DNA of 13,240 bases, taken from PHET01 sp038202795. GTDB taxonomy: Bacteria; Actinomycetota; Coriobacteriia; Anaerosomatales; PHET01. Below the pieces are notes generated by a model. It did not search any database. It had not been told where the DNA came from and saw nothing but the letters and a program-made list of their open reading frames with translations. A program made the translations under genes and the position numbers. Numbering within the stretch: the stretch's first letter is position 1; each line of letters begins with the position of its first letter. The DNA lies in NCBI GenBank assembly GCA_038202795.1, contig JBBREQ010000067.1, forward strand, positions 1 through 13,240. The letters are read 5' to 3'. Positions 7,214 to 13,240 of this stretch are shown one piece after another.

Positions 7214-7245
7214 CGGTAGATGGATGTTCTCAGTTGTATCTACCG
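7214..7245. promoter_or_regulatory. 8-bp inverted repeat in the peroxiredoxin leader
   Basis: CGGTAGAT (7214-7221) and ATCTACCG (7238-7245) are perfect inverted copies separated by 16 bases. The inner edge of the ribosome site for the selenoprotein gene (GAGGAG, minus strand) touches the 7214 end. It could be a DNA operator whose half-sites lie about 24 bp centre to centre, or an RNA hairpin that affects access to the ribosome site. Function is inference. Confidence 0.4.
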
Positions 7246-7336
7246 CGCAGGCGCCGCGCAGACACACGGGGCGCTTATCACTGCCCGCAGTAGGGGGAGC
7301 GTGCCCATTAGATAGGCGTTTTCGCACGAGGTACCA

Positions 7337-7422
7337 TTCAATTGGTGACTGCCGTATTGAAGTTTGTAGGATAAGGTGCGATAGTGGACTGCCATATTGA
7401 AAGTTATGACATAGACTTCAAT
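7337..7422. repeat. Four TTCAAT/ATTGAA half-sites upstream of fic
   Basis: TTCAAT at 7337-7342 and 7417-7422 flank ATTGAA at 7356-7361 and 7396-7401. The two inner copies belong to a longer direct repeat, GACTGCC(G/A)TATTGAA, at 7347-7361 and 7387-7401, exactly 40 bases apart (close to four helical turns). The outer copies are inverted relative to the inner ones, making two facing pairs with gaps of 13 and 15 bases. The block ends 47 bases before the fic start. An operator array for a DNA-binding regulator, possibly the winged-helix end of the Fic protein itself, is a reasonable reading. Confidence 0.45.
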
Positions 7423-7469
7423 GTGGACCAACGAGGCTGAAGGTTGCTTGCGACCGGGAGTGAGTATCC

Positions 7470-8741
7470 ATGGCTGAGTACGTCAAAGAACTCTGGGGAC
7501 CTGAACCCGGTGGGCTGACCCGACGAGACCGACGTCCTTGCGAGTACAGCACCTACATCCCGGACCGGTTGGCAGGTCGGCGGTTCCTTCTTGACGGCGA
7601 GACGGCTGCTGAAATCGCCGACGCGGAGAGGGCGATACAGCGGCTGAACACCGATGCAACGACGCTCGTCGATATCGAGGTGCTCGCGCGAATCCTTCCA
7701 AGGGCGGAGGCGGTGGCTTCCTCGCGTATCGAAGGACTCGTCATCGGGTCGCGACGCCTGCTCGAAGCCGAAGCCGCTCGGGACCGCGGCGAATGGACCA
7801 CAGACGTCACTGCGGCAGAGGTGCTCGCGAACGTGGACGCGATGGTTCGTGCGGTCGAACTCTCCGGCGAGGGGATCGACATCACGCCGGATGTTCTGCG
7901 TGATATCCATCGCAGTCTGCTCGCTGGGTGTCCCTGCGAGCAGTACGGCGGGTACTTCCGAGAAGAGCAGAACTGGATCGGCGGGAGCAACTTCAATCCC
8001 TGTTCGGCCGACTTCGTCCCACCTCCGCCCGGACTGGTGGAAGATCTCGTCGGTGATCTGTGTGAATTCTGCAACGACGACTCCCTTCCGGCGGTCGCAC
8101 AGGCCGCCATAGCTCACGGCCAGTTCGAGACAGTCCATCCGTTCATCGATGGCAACGGCAGGACTGGACGCGCGCTCATCCACCTGGTTCTCAGGCGTCG
8201 CGGCTTGGCCGCTCGGATCATTCCCCCGGTCTCGCTCGTCCTTGCCACATTTGCCGGGGACTATGTGGAGGCACTCGGCGCGTACCGTTACGAGGGGGAC
8301 GAGTCATCGGATCAGGCGGCTGCCGGCGTCAACGCGTGGGTGAGTCTGTTTGCGGGCGCATGCGTTCGCGCAGTCTCTGATGCGACGGGCTTCGATGAGC
8401 GGATGCGAGGACTAGAAGCCGCATGGCGTGAAAGGATTGGCAGGATCAGGAGGGGCTCGTCAACCGATCTTCTGCTGCGTGTCCTTCCTGGCGCACCGGT
8501 TCTCACCGTCACGGTCGCAAGCCGTCTGCTCGGCCGCAGTTTCAACGCGGTCAACAACGCCATGGATGAGTTGCTCTTAGCAGGCGTCGTCCGCAAGGTG
8601 ACGGTGGGTAAGAGGAATCGCGCGTTCGAGTCGACCGAGGTGATCGAGGCGTTCACGGATCTCGAGAGGCAGTTGGCGAGTCCTGCTGCCGACACGAGAG
8701 CTGCACCGCCTACACGACCGACGCCGGCGAGGAACCGGTAG
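7470..8741 (+). CDS. Fic family protein (class II, N-terminal inhibitory motif, C-terminal winged helix)
   Basis: 423 residues from ATG 7470 with GGGAG about nine bases upstream. The Fic core motif HPFIDGNGRTGR spans residues 223-234, with catalytic H223. Such proteins transfer AMP, or less often other nucleotides, from NTPs to target hydroxyls. The inhibitory motif (S/T)xxxE(G/N) is present as SSRIEG (S84, E88, G89) N-terminal to the core, which defines class II, self-inhibited Fic enzymes. An N-terminal Fic/DUF4172-like region with YxPDRL-type start and a C-terminal winged helix (about 340-405, SRLLGRSFNAVNNAMDELLLAG then a basic wing) complete the usual layout of this subgroup. No antitoxin gene adjoins it, as expected for self-inhibition. 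The AT-rich upstream region suggests recent acquisition, though the gene itself is not AT-rich. Target is unknown. Confidence 0.9.
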   Translation: MAEYVKELWGPEPGGLTRRDRRPCEYSTYIPDRLAGRRFLLDGETAAEIADAERAIQRLNTDATTLVDIEVLARILPRAEAVASSRIEGLVIGSRRLLEAEAARDRGEWTTDVTAAEVLANVDAMVRAVELSGEGIDITPDVLRDIHRSLLAGCPCEQYGGYFREEQNWIGGSNFNPCSADFVPPPPGLVEDLVGDLCEFCNDDSLPAVAQAAIAHGQFETVHPFIDGNGRTGRALIHLVLRRRGLAARIIPPVSLVLATFAGDYVEALGAYRYEGDESSDQAAAGVNAWVSLFAGACVRAVSDATGFDERMRGLEAAWRERIGRIRRGSSTDLLLRVLPGAPVLTVTVASRLLGRSFNAVNNAMDELLLAGVVRKVTVGKRNRAFESTEVIEAFTDLERQLASPAADTRAAPPTRPTPARNR

Positions 8742-8783
8742 GCGGGGCACCAGTATGTGAAGGAAAAGGGCGTGGGCGGTACC

Positions 8784-9278
8784 ATGGTGGGCATGCTTGT
8801 ACTCGTGGACGGCTATAACGTCACGATGCGCGACCCGCAGACCAGCGGACTGTCCAAAGAGGGCATGCGCGAATCGCTGGTGGGCAGATTGCGCTTCTCG
8901 GCGGGTGCACTGGCCCCCAAGGGTTCGATTGTGGTCGTGTTCGACGCCCGCGAGCAGCTGGGGTATGCCTCGGATGACGCGGGGGCGGTGAAGGTTGTCT
9001 ACGCCGCCGACGCCGACGACGAGATCGTGCGACGCTGCGCCGGTGTGCGCGGTGAGGTCACCGTCGTGACCGACGACATGCGCCTCCGGGCGCGCATCGC
9101 CCAAGACGTCGGGCGGCACGTGGTGTTTCGCTCCGGCGACGAGGTGACCGCTTCGGCGCTCAGGGGTTCTCGGAAAGCGAAGATCCCGGCGCCGGTCGCG
9201 CGCGAAGACGACCTGCCCGCCGAGGCGAACGACATCACCGACGAGCTCAGCAAGCTATGGCTTGCCGACGAGGACTAG
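8784..9278 (+). CDS. NYN domain RNase-like protein (YacP/Rae1-like)
   Basis: 164 residues from ATG 8784; an ATG at 8793 and a GTG at 8757 are also possible because no ribosome site clearly decides. The protein opens with LVLVDGYNV, the hallmark first strand of the NYN/PIN-like nuclease domain, then SIVVVFDA, a YAADADDEIVRRC acidic helix and VTVVTDD. These carboxylates form the expected metal site. YacP (Rae1) of Bacillus subtilis is a ribosome-associated mRNA endonuclease of this family with similar length. The tail is charged. It is followed 15 bases later by a DUF554 gene, with which it is probably co-transcribed. Family is clear; that it cleaves mRNA at the ribosome is extrapolation. Confidence 0.8.
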   Translation: MVGMLVLVDGYNVTMRDPQTSGLSKEGMRESLVGRLRFSAGALAPKGSIVVVFDAREQLGYASDDAGAVKVVYAADADDEIVRRCAGVRGEVTVVTDDMRLRARIAQDVGRHVVFRSGDEVTASALRGSRKAKIPAPVAREDDLPAEANDITDELSKLWLADED

Positions 9279-9293
9279 CAACAGGGGGAGCAC

Positions 9294-10052
9294 GTGAGCG
9301 GAGTCGTACTCAACGTCGTCACCATCATCGCGGGAACGGCCGTCGGGCTGTTGTTCGGGGGGCTGATCTCGGATAGGTTTCGCACCATCGCGTTCACGGC
9401 AATCGGTCTTTCGACCGCCATCATAGGCGCGTCGATGGCCATTGGAGGTCTGAACAAGATGGGCGCGACCGCCATGGGCGACTACGCGCCGCTCGTCTTC
9501 ATCGGCTCGCTGATCGCCGGCTCGCTGACCGGCGAAGGGCTGCGCATCGAGCACTGGCTCGAGCGGTTTGGCCACTGGCTGCAGGATCTCTCGTACCGGC
9601 TGCCCTTCCTGGCGCCCACCCCCAAGAGCGCTGCCGATGAGCCCGGCGAGAAGGGCCACACGCTGGTCGAGGGGTTCGTGACAGCGTCGCTGCTGTTCTG
9701 CGTAGGCGCCATGACGGTGCTGGGCTCGCTCCAGGACGGCCTGGGCGATCACCAGCTGCTCTACATCAAGTCGACCCTGGACGGCTTCGCTGCGCTGTTC
9801 CTGGCTACAACGCTTGGCTGGGGCGTGGGCCTCTCAGTCATCCCGGTAATCGTGATCCAGGGCAGTCTCGCGCTGGGCGCTCAGGCGCTCTCGCCCCTGA
9901 TGAGCGCCGGTGTGATCACCTCGCTCACGGCGGTGGGTGGCGCGCTGATCCTCTGCATCGGCATCGACTTGCTGGGCATCAAGCGGTTGCCCGTGGGCAA
10001 CATGCTGCCTTCGATCGTCTTCGCGGCCGTGGTGGGTGGGCTGCTTGGCTGA
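9294..10052 (+). CDS. DUF554 family membrane protein (YqgA/YdfK-like)
   Basis: 252 residues from GTG 9294 with GGGGGAG just upstream (9284-9290). Strongly hydrophobic with about six to seven membrane segments, starting GVVLNVVTIIAGTAVGLLFG, the characteristic DUF554 opening, and later VEGFVTASLLFCVGAMTVLGSLQDGL, the most conserved family segment. Length is standard. The family is described as possible transporters, but no substrate is established. Its 3' end overlaps the start of the next gene, suggesting one operon with the NYN gene and the zinc-ribbon protein. Confidence 0.88.
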   Translation: MSGVVLNVVTIIAGTAVGLLFGGLISDRFRTIAFTAIGLSTAIIGASMAIGGLNKMGATAMGDYAPLVFIGSLIAGSLTGEGLRIEHWLERFGHWLQDLSYRLPFLAPTPKSAADEPGEKGHTLVEGFVTASLLFCVGAMTVLGSLQDGLGDHQLLYIKSTLDGFAALFLATTLGWGVGLSVIPVIVIQGSLALGAQALSPLMSAGVITSLTAVGGALILCIGIDLLGIKRLPVGNMLPSIVFAAVVGGLLG

Positions 10053-10605
10053 GCCTGCGGACACTGCGGTGGGCGATGAGGTTCCGGCGGGAGTCGAGGC
10101 GGCGCGTCTCGTGCTGCGATCGGCGGGCTACTGTGTGCTGTGCGACCGAATCGTCGAGCGTGCGGGAAACGGTGGATGCCCTGCGGGTCATCCTGCAGCA
10201 GCGGTCTCGGGGCAGATCGAGCTCGACGGCGACGAGCCTGTGCCCCAGCTTCCCCGTTTCAACCTCGCAGCGTTTCTGGTGCCGCCCGTCTGGGGCCCGT
10301 TTCACGGCCAGTGGATAGGCGTCATCTTCCTCCCGATATGGTTGTTTGCCGACAGCGTCATCGCCTCGTCGATGGGCAGGGGAGCGGCAGCGGCCGCAGG
10401 GGGCGTGTTTCTCGTTGCCGCCACTCTGGCAGCCCAGGCGTTCTTCGCGAAGCGGGCCAACGGCGTGGCCTGGCGTAGCGTGGCCGACCGCGTGAGCGTG
10501 CCCGCCTATGTTCGGCGCGAGCGCGTATGGGCGTTGGTGTCGATCCCACTGGCGGCGGTGCTTCTGGGCGGGGGCGTCTACTACCGCCTGGTGCTGGCCG
10601 GGTAG
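10036..10605 (+). CDS. Zinc-ribbon membrane protein of unknown function
   Basis: Up to 189 residues. The start is uncertain: GTG 10036 overlaps the DUF554 gene, TTG 10045 follows a GGTGGG, and GTG 10069 would avoid overlap. A short zinc-binding knuckle, YCVLC...CPAGH (C33, C36, C48, H52), is followed by RFNLAAFLVPPVWGPFHGQW, a membrane segment ending FLPIWLFAD, a second hydrophobic stretch (about 124-142) and a C-terminal one (about 167-187). I recognise the AFL-PP-WGP-HGQW pattern as recurring in small conserved membrane proteins but can attach no function. Codon use and GC match the neighbours. Confidence 0.7.
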   Translation: MGCLAEPADTAVGDEVPAGVEAARLVLRSAGYCVLCDRIVERAGNGGCPAGHPAAAVSGQIELDGDEPVPQLPRFNLAAFLVPPVWGPFHGQWIGVIFLPIWLFADSVIASSMGRGAAAAAGGVFLVAATLAAQAFFAKRANGVAWRSVADRVSVPAYVRRERVWALVSIPLAAVLLGGGVYYRLVLAG

Positions 10606-10627
10606 GGGATTCTCGGCGATCTATCGG

Positions 10628-10657
10628 TTGACGCGCGTAACAATGTGTTGTTACATT
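10628..10657 (+). promoter_or_regulatory. Promoter with palindromic operator in the spacer
   Basis: TTGACG (10628-10633) and TACATT (10652-10657) are separated by 18 bases and match five and four of six consensus positions. The spacer and -10 hold a perfect 7-4-7 palindrome, GTAACAA-TGTG-TTGTTAC (10637-10654). A second overlapping palindrome, AATGT-N6-ACATT (10642-10657), covers the -10. Transcription would start near 10664, about 60 bases before the first gene of the envelope operon. Operators placed between -35 and -10 are typical of MerR-type regulators, and a MerR-like gene is third in this operon; a repressor of another family would also fit. Confidence 0.6.
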
Positions 10658-10725
10658 CACTCTGTTGCTGGGTACATCTCTGGTTGGACAGGGGTGTACC
10701 ACGGATTCAGGAGGGTGAAACCGCA

Positions 10726-11283
10726 ATGTCGTACGAATACGATCCCCACTGCTCGCCAGGAGACTCCACGTGTCAGCCGGCTCAGTCGCAATCCACAACC
10801 GGTGCGTGGGGTGCTGGGGCCACGTTGGGGATAGTGCTGATCGTCCTGGGCGTCGCGTTTCTCGTGGCCGAGACGATTCCCGGTCTCTCGTGGTGGACCA
10901 TGTGGCCGCTCTTGATCGTTGTGGCCGGGTTCGCGCAGATCGTGACGCCCGGACTTCGGGAGCCCTGGGGCATTGAGCGTGTCGCCGACGGCGTCGGCAC
11001 GGTGCTCATCGGCCTGCTCCTTCTGGGCAACACCACCGGCTACATCTCATGGCAGGTCTGGTGGACGCTGCTGTCGCTCTGGCCGGTGCTGCTCATCTCG
11101 GCAGGGTTCGCTCTACTCGCCAAGTCGTCAGGGCAGGAGTGGCTGCGGATTCTGGCCGCCGTGCCGGTCTGGCTGACGCTGCTCTACGCGGCCGGGCTGT
11201 GGTGGGCTGGTGCGCCGCTTCCGCTCGTGTTGCCCGCGCTCCCGCAGAGTCTCCCGGCTTTGCCCTTCGTCCCCTTCCAGTAG
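10726..11283 (+). CDS. LiaI/LiaF-like transmembrane protein (DUF5668-type)
   Basis: 185 residues from ATG 10726, with AGGAGGG about ten bases upstream; an upstream open extension to 10645 crosses the promoter and is rejected. A short polar N-terminus contains C9 and C16 (HCSPGDSTCQ). Then come membrane segments at about 30-50 and 57-73, with the LGIVLIVLGVAFL...MWPLLIVVAGFAQI pattern of LiaI/LiaF transmembrane modules, followed by three more hydrophobic segments with a repeated WPVLLISAGFALL version of the same hairpin. The C-terminus is Pro/Leu-rich. Such proteins sense or signal cell-envelope stress in Gram-positive bacteria. First gene of a four-gene operon, 12 bases before the PspC gene. 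Confidence 0.8.
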   Translation: MSYEYDPHCSPGDSTCQPAQSQSTTGAWGAGATLGIVLIVLGVAFLVAETIPGLSWWTMWPLLIVVAGFAQIVTPGLREPWGIERVADGVGTVLIGLLLLGNTTGYISWQVWWTLLSLWPVLLISAGFALLAKSSGQEWLRILAAVPVWLTLLYAAGLWWAGAPLPLVLPALPQSLPALPFVPFQ

Positions 11284-11295
11284 GAGGTCTCACTC

Positions 11296-11811
11296 ATGGC
11301 TCGTTCGGTTCGCACGGGGTTTCTCACATTCGCCGGAATTGGGCTGGTGGTCGTGGGCGCGATTCTGCTCGCTGATCGCCTGTTCGCGCCCATCTTGCGC
11401 CCGCTTGCCGGCGTGCTTCACGCGGTGGGCGTCGTGGCCTGGCCGCTCGCGCTGATCGGTGTGGGCGTGGTGCTCATCACGGCATCGCGCCACGCGCAGA
11501 CTGGCGCCAAGCTCTATCGCTCGCGCACCGATCGCGTGATTGGCGGCGTCTTGGGCGGCATCGCGATCCGCTGGGGCCTACCCGCCAACTTCGTGCGCGT
11601 GCTCTTCGTGGTGCTCGCCGTGCTCACCAGCGGTTTCGCGGCTGTTCTGTTCTACCTGCTGGCGCTCGCGTTCATTCCCGAGGAGCCCGCTGGCGTCTTT
11701 GACGCGACGCCCGCACCTCCCGCACCGCCCATACCGCCGGCGCCCTCAATCCCAACCGCTCCGGTCGCGCCGCCCGTGCCCGAGCAGGTCACGGCCACCG
11801 TCGCGCCGTAA
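11296..11811 (+). CDS. PspC domain protein with LiaI-like N-terminal hairpin and proline-rich tail
   Basis: 171 residues from ATG 11296; AGGAGG (11282-11287) overlaps the preceding stop, so the genes are tightly linked. Residues about 9-60 form two membrane segments of LiaI/F type. A PspC domain follows (about 73-130), starting KLYRSRTDRVIGGVLGGIA, with WGLPANFVRVLFVVLAVL and ending in LALAFIPEEP, all family hallmarks. The last 35 residues are a Pro/Ala-rich low-complexity tail (APPAPPIPPAPSIPTAP). PspC proteins act at the membrane in phage-shock and envelope-stress responses, and the Gram-positive forms are often fused or adjacent to LiaI/LiaF modules as here. No LiaR/LiaS-type two-component pair is in the window. 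Confidence 0.88.
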   Translation: MARSVRTGFLTFAGIGLVVVGAILLADRLFAPILRPLAGVLHAVGVVAWPLALIGVGVVLITASRHAQTGAKLYRSRTDRVIGGVLGGIAIRWGLPANFVRVLFVVLAVLTSGFAAVLFYLLALAFIPEEPAGVFDATPAPPAPPIPPAPSIPTAPVAPPVPEQVTATVAP

Positions 11812-11853
11812 CCGCACACCCACCCGCGGCACCTGCGAAAGGAGGCGACCCGC

Positions 11854-12477
11854 ATGGACTCCGAGCTCATTTCGAAGAAGGACCTGCTGGCCTCGACTGG
11901 CATCAGCTACGGTCAGCTCTACCGCTGGAAGCGCAAGGGGCTGATCCCCGAGGAGTGGTTCGTTCGCAAGTCCACGTTCACCGGGACTGAGACATTCTTC
12001 CCGCGCGACAAGATTCTCGCCCGCATCGAGCGCATTCTCTCGATGAAGGAGGGCGACCTGTCGCTTGACGACATCGCCGAGGCGGTCACGCCGGATCTAG
12101 GCTCCGTCTCGCTCATCCCCACCCAGGCTGCCGAGAAGGGCGTGGTCTCGCAACAAGCGCTCGACGTCTACCTGGCGGTCCACCCGGGTACAGAGGCATT
12201 GCGCTACGGCGAGCTGCTCTCGCTCTACGTGCTCGACCGCCTACTCGCCACCGGTGAGGTCTCGCTCGATGAAGGCCGCTGGGTGCTCGCTGCGTTCGAA
12301 GAGGCGTACCCGGGCTTCTCGGGAGGCGACTGCGATCTGGTGCTCGTCCGCAAGATGGGGGTGGCGGTGTGCTTCATGCTCACCAGCACCGCCGAGCTGG
12401 CTTTTGAGAGCGGCGTGCGACTGGTTGCGCGCATCAACGTATCCGAATCGGTCGAGGCGCTCAGCGCCCGGCTGTGA
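11854..12477 (+). CDS. YhbD-family MerR-like transcriptional regulator (DUF4004)
   Basis: 207 residues from ATG 11854 with AAAGGAGG at the ideal distance. The N-terminus is a MerR-like winged helix: LISKKDLLASTGISYGQLYRW then KRKGLIPEEWFVRK, and TGTETFFPRDKILARIERI. This is the signature start of the YhbD family (DUF4004). In Bacillus subtilis yhbD lies directly upstream of the bactofilin genes yhbE and yhbF, and a bactofilin gene follows here 19 bases later, supporting the assignment. The C-terminal half (about 95-207) has no motif I recognise and may be a sensor or oligomerisation domain. It may bind the palindrome upstream of the operon, which would be autoregulation; that is inference. 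Confidence 0.85.
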   Translation: MDSELISKKDLLASTGISYGQLYRWKRKGLIPEEWFVRKSTFTGTETFFPRDKILARIERILSMKEGDLSLDDIAEAVTPDLGSVSLIPTQAAEKGVVSQQALDVYLAVHPGTEALRYGELLSLYVLDRLLATGEVSLDEGRWVLAAFEEAYPGFSGGDCDLVLVRKMGVAVCFMLTSTAELAFESGVRLVARINVSESVEALSARL

Positions 12478-12496
12478 GTAGAGGAGGGACACGACT

Positions 12497-13225
12497 ATGA
12501 CTGACCAGACCAGCCGCTCCGATACGACCGTCAACGGCGGCGGAAGCATTGGCGCCGGGGCGTACAACGACATTGTCATCAACGGTGCCGGCACGATCAA
12601 TGGCGACGTCGAGTGCGCCACGCTGAAGATCAACGGCGCGGGCACTGCAGACGGCAACGTCAAAGCCACGAGCATCATCGTCAACGGATCGGGCAGCTTC
12701 ACACGCGACGTGCAGGCCGGCGAGATGACGGTCAATGGCGACGCTTCGGTCGCCCAGGGTGCTGGCATCGGCCGGCTGAAGGTCAAGGGACGCGCCAGTG
12801 TGGGCGGCAGCCTTGCTGCGCATGAGGTGGATCTGCGCGGCACCATCAAAGTCGACGGCGACTGCTCTGCCGACACGTTCGTGGGCGAAGGCGTCTTCAC
12901 CATTGGCGGCCTGCTCAACGCCGGCGTGGTGCACGTGCAGCTGTTCGGGCCGTGCTCCGCGCGTGAGATCGGTGGCGAGAAGGTCACTATCGCGCAGTCC
13001 CGCAAGGGGATTGCCGATTTCGTCGCCATGTTCTCCGAGAAGCGCCTGCGGGTCGATACCATCGAAGCCGATGAGGTCTGGATCGAGAACACGGTCGCTC
13101 GCATCGTGCGCGGCGGGACCGTGACGCTGGGCGCGGGGTGCGAGATCAACCTGGTGGAGTACACGGGGAGCTATGCGCCGGCTGCGGATTCTCGGGTTGG
13201 GGAGGCGCGGAAGGTCGAGGGGTAG
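12497..13225 (+). CDS. Bactofilin-like polymer-forming cytoskeletal protein (YhbE/YhbF-like)
   Basis: 242 residues from ATG 12497 with GAGGAGGG (12481-12488) upstream. The body is a right-handed beta-helix type repeat built from short strands of the form (I/V)xINGAGT, in which ING/VNG recurs at roughly regular intervals (residues about 12-80), followed by further beta-rich repeats with GxxxVGGSL and a distinct C-terminal half (about 150-242) ending near VEYTGSY. This two-part build matches YhbE-type bactofilins rather than the short single-domain type. Bactofilins polymerise without nucleotides and scaffold envelope or flagellar structures. No signal peptide or membrane helix is visible, so membrane association could come through the LiaI/PspC-type partners encoded upstream; that is inference. 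It is the last gene seen in the operon; only 15 bases follow. Confidence 0.87.
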   Translation: MTDQTSRSDTTVNGGGSIGAGAYNDIVINGAGTINGDVECATLKINGAGTADGNVKATSIIVNGSGSFTRDVQAGEMTVNGDASVAQGAGIGRLKVKGRASVGGSLAAHEVDLRGTIKVDGDCSADTFVGEGVFTIGGLLNAGVVHVQLFGPCSAREIGGEKVTIAQSRKGIADFVAMFSEKRLRVDTIEADEVWIENTVARIVRGGTVTLGAGCEINLVEYTGSYAPAADSRVGEARKVEG

Positions 13226-13240
13226 GGGAACGGGTGGGTG

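Larger units (their letters stand above)
7204..7469. other. Divergent intergenic region between the peroxiredoxin operon and the fic gene
   Basis: 266 bases without a supported gene. The part next to the peroxiredoxin is GC-rich and holds an 8-bp inverted repeat; the part from about 7310 to 7440 is strikingly AT-rich for this window and holds repeated half-sites. A 63-codon open frame on the minus strand (7431 to 7240) has no ribosome site or recognisable domain and overlaps the repeats, so it is not called. Promoters for both flanking genes must lie here. One weak candidate for the plus strand is TTGAAG (7357-7362) with GATAGT (7380-7385) at 17-base spacing. No convincing minus-strand pair was found. 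Confidence 0.5.

Noticed and set aside
7240..7431. Possible 63-residue minus-strand gene
   Set aside because: It coincides with the repeated half-sites and a probable promoter region, has no ribosome site or domain, and its apparent repeats come from the DNA repeats.
7404..8183. A 259-codon minus-strand open frame
   Set aside because: Antisense to the Fic gene, whose core and inhibitory motifs are intact on the plus strand.
10645..10725. N-terminal extension of the LiaI-like protein to 10645
   Set aside because: The extension reads through the promoter and ribosome site; ATG 10726 has AGGAGGG at a good distance and starts a sensible protein.
1..13240. CRISPR arrays, insertion sequences, tRNA or rRNA genes
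   Set aside because: No regular repeat-spacer pattern, transposase gene or terminal repeat pair, or RNA gene was recognised on reading both strands; without a search tool a degenerate tRNA cannot be wholly excluded.

Overview
The window is high-GC throughout and densely packed. It uses many GTG starts and overlapping GTGA/ATGA gene junctions. Gene content (UBP-type zinc finger, DUF362 with a membrane polyferredoxin, LiaI/PspC membrane proteins, a YhbD-type regulator with a bactofilin, and an apparent selenoprotein) suggests an anaerobic or microaerobic high-GC Gram-positive bacterium, perhaps a Coriobacteriia-like actinobacterium. That placement is inference; no rRNA or tRNA gene is present to test it.

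Layout. (1) Positions 1-1978, minus strand: a three-gene operon of a small UBP-type zinc finger protein, a Tat-exported DUF362 lipoprotein, and an integral-membrane 4Fe-4S protein that runs off the left edge. (2) 2117-4236, plus strand: two translationally coupled PLP enzymes, a D-cysteine desulfhydrase-like protein and a threonine-aldolase-like lyase. (3) 4265-7203, minus strand: an operon that begins with a peroxiredoxin whose catalytic residue is encoded by an in-frame TGA (apparent selenocysteine). It is followed by two tandem paralogues of the PQQ-dependent sugar dehydrogenase family, one with a lipoprotein-like signal and one with an ordinary secretion signal. (4) 7204-7469: a divergent, locally AT-rich intergenic region with repeated TTCAAT/ATTGAA half-sites and a separate 8-bp inverted repeat. 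(5) 7470-10605, plus strand: a class II Fic protein, then a NYN-domain RNase-like protein, a DUF554 membrane protein and a zinc-ribbon membrane protein. (6) 10628-13225, plus strand: a promoter with a palindrome in its spacer, followed by a four-gene operon of LiaI-like protein, PspC-domain protein, YhbD-type MerR-like regulator and bactofilin.

The most notable item is the selenocysteine peroxiredoxin. An annotation that reads TGA only as stop would leave a truncated fragment without its active site. A stem-loop of the right size and position for a bacterial SECIS lies just downstream of the TGA. The protein has no cysteine at all, so it would act as a one-selenol enzyme reduced by an external thiol. 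The second notable item is the last operon, which combines envelope-stress membrane modules with a YhbD-type regulator and bactofilin, a pairing otherwise known from the Bacillus yhbD-yhbE-yhbF region.
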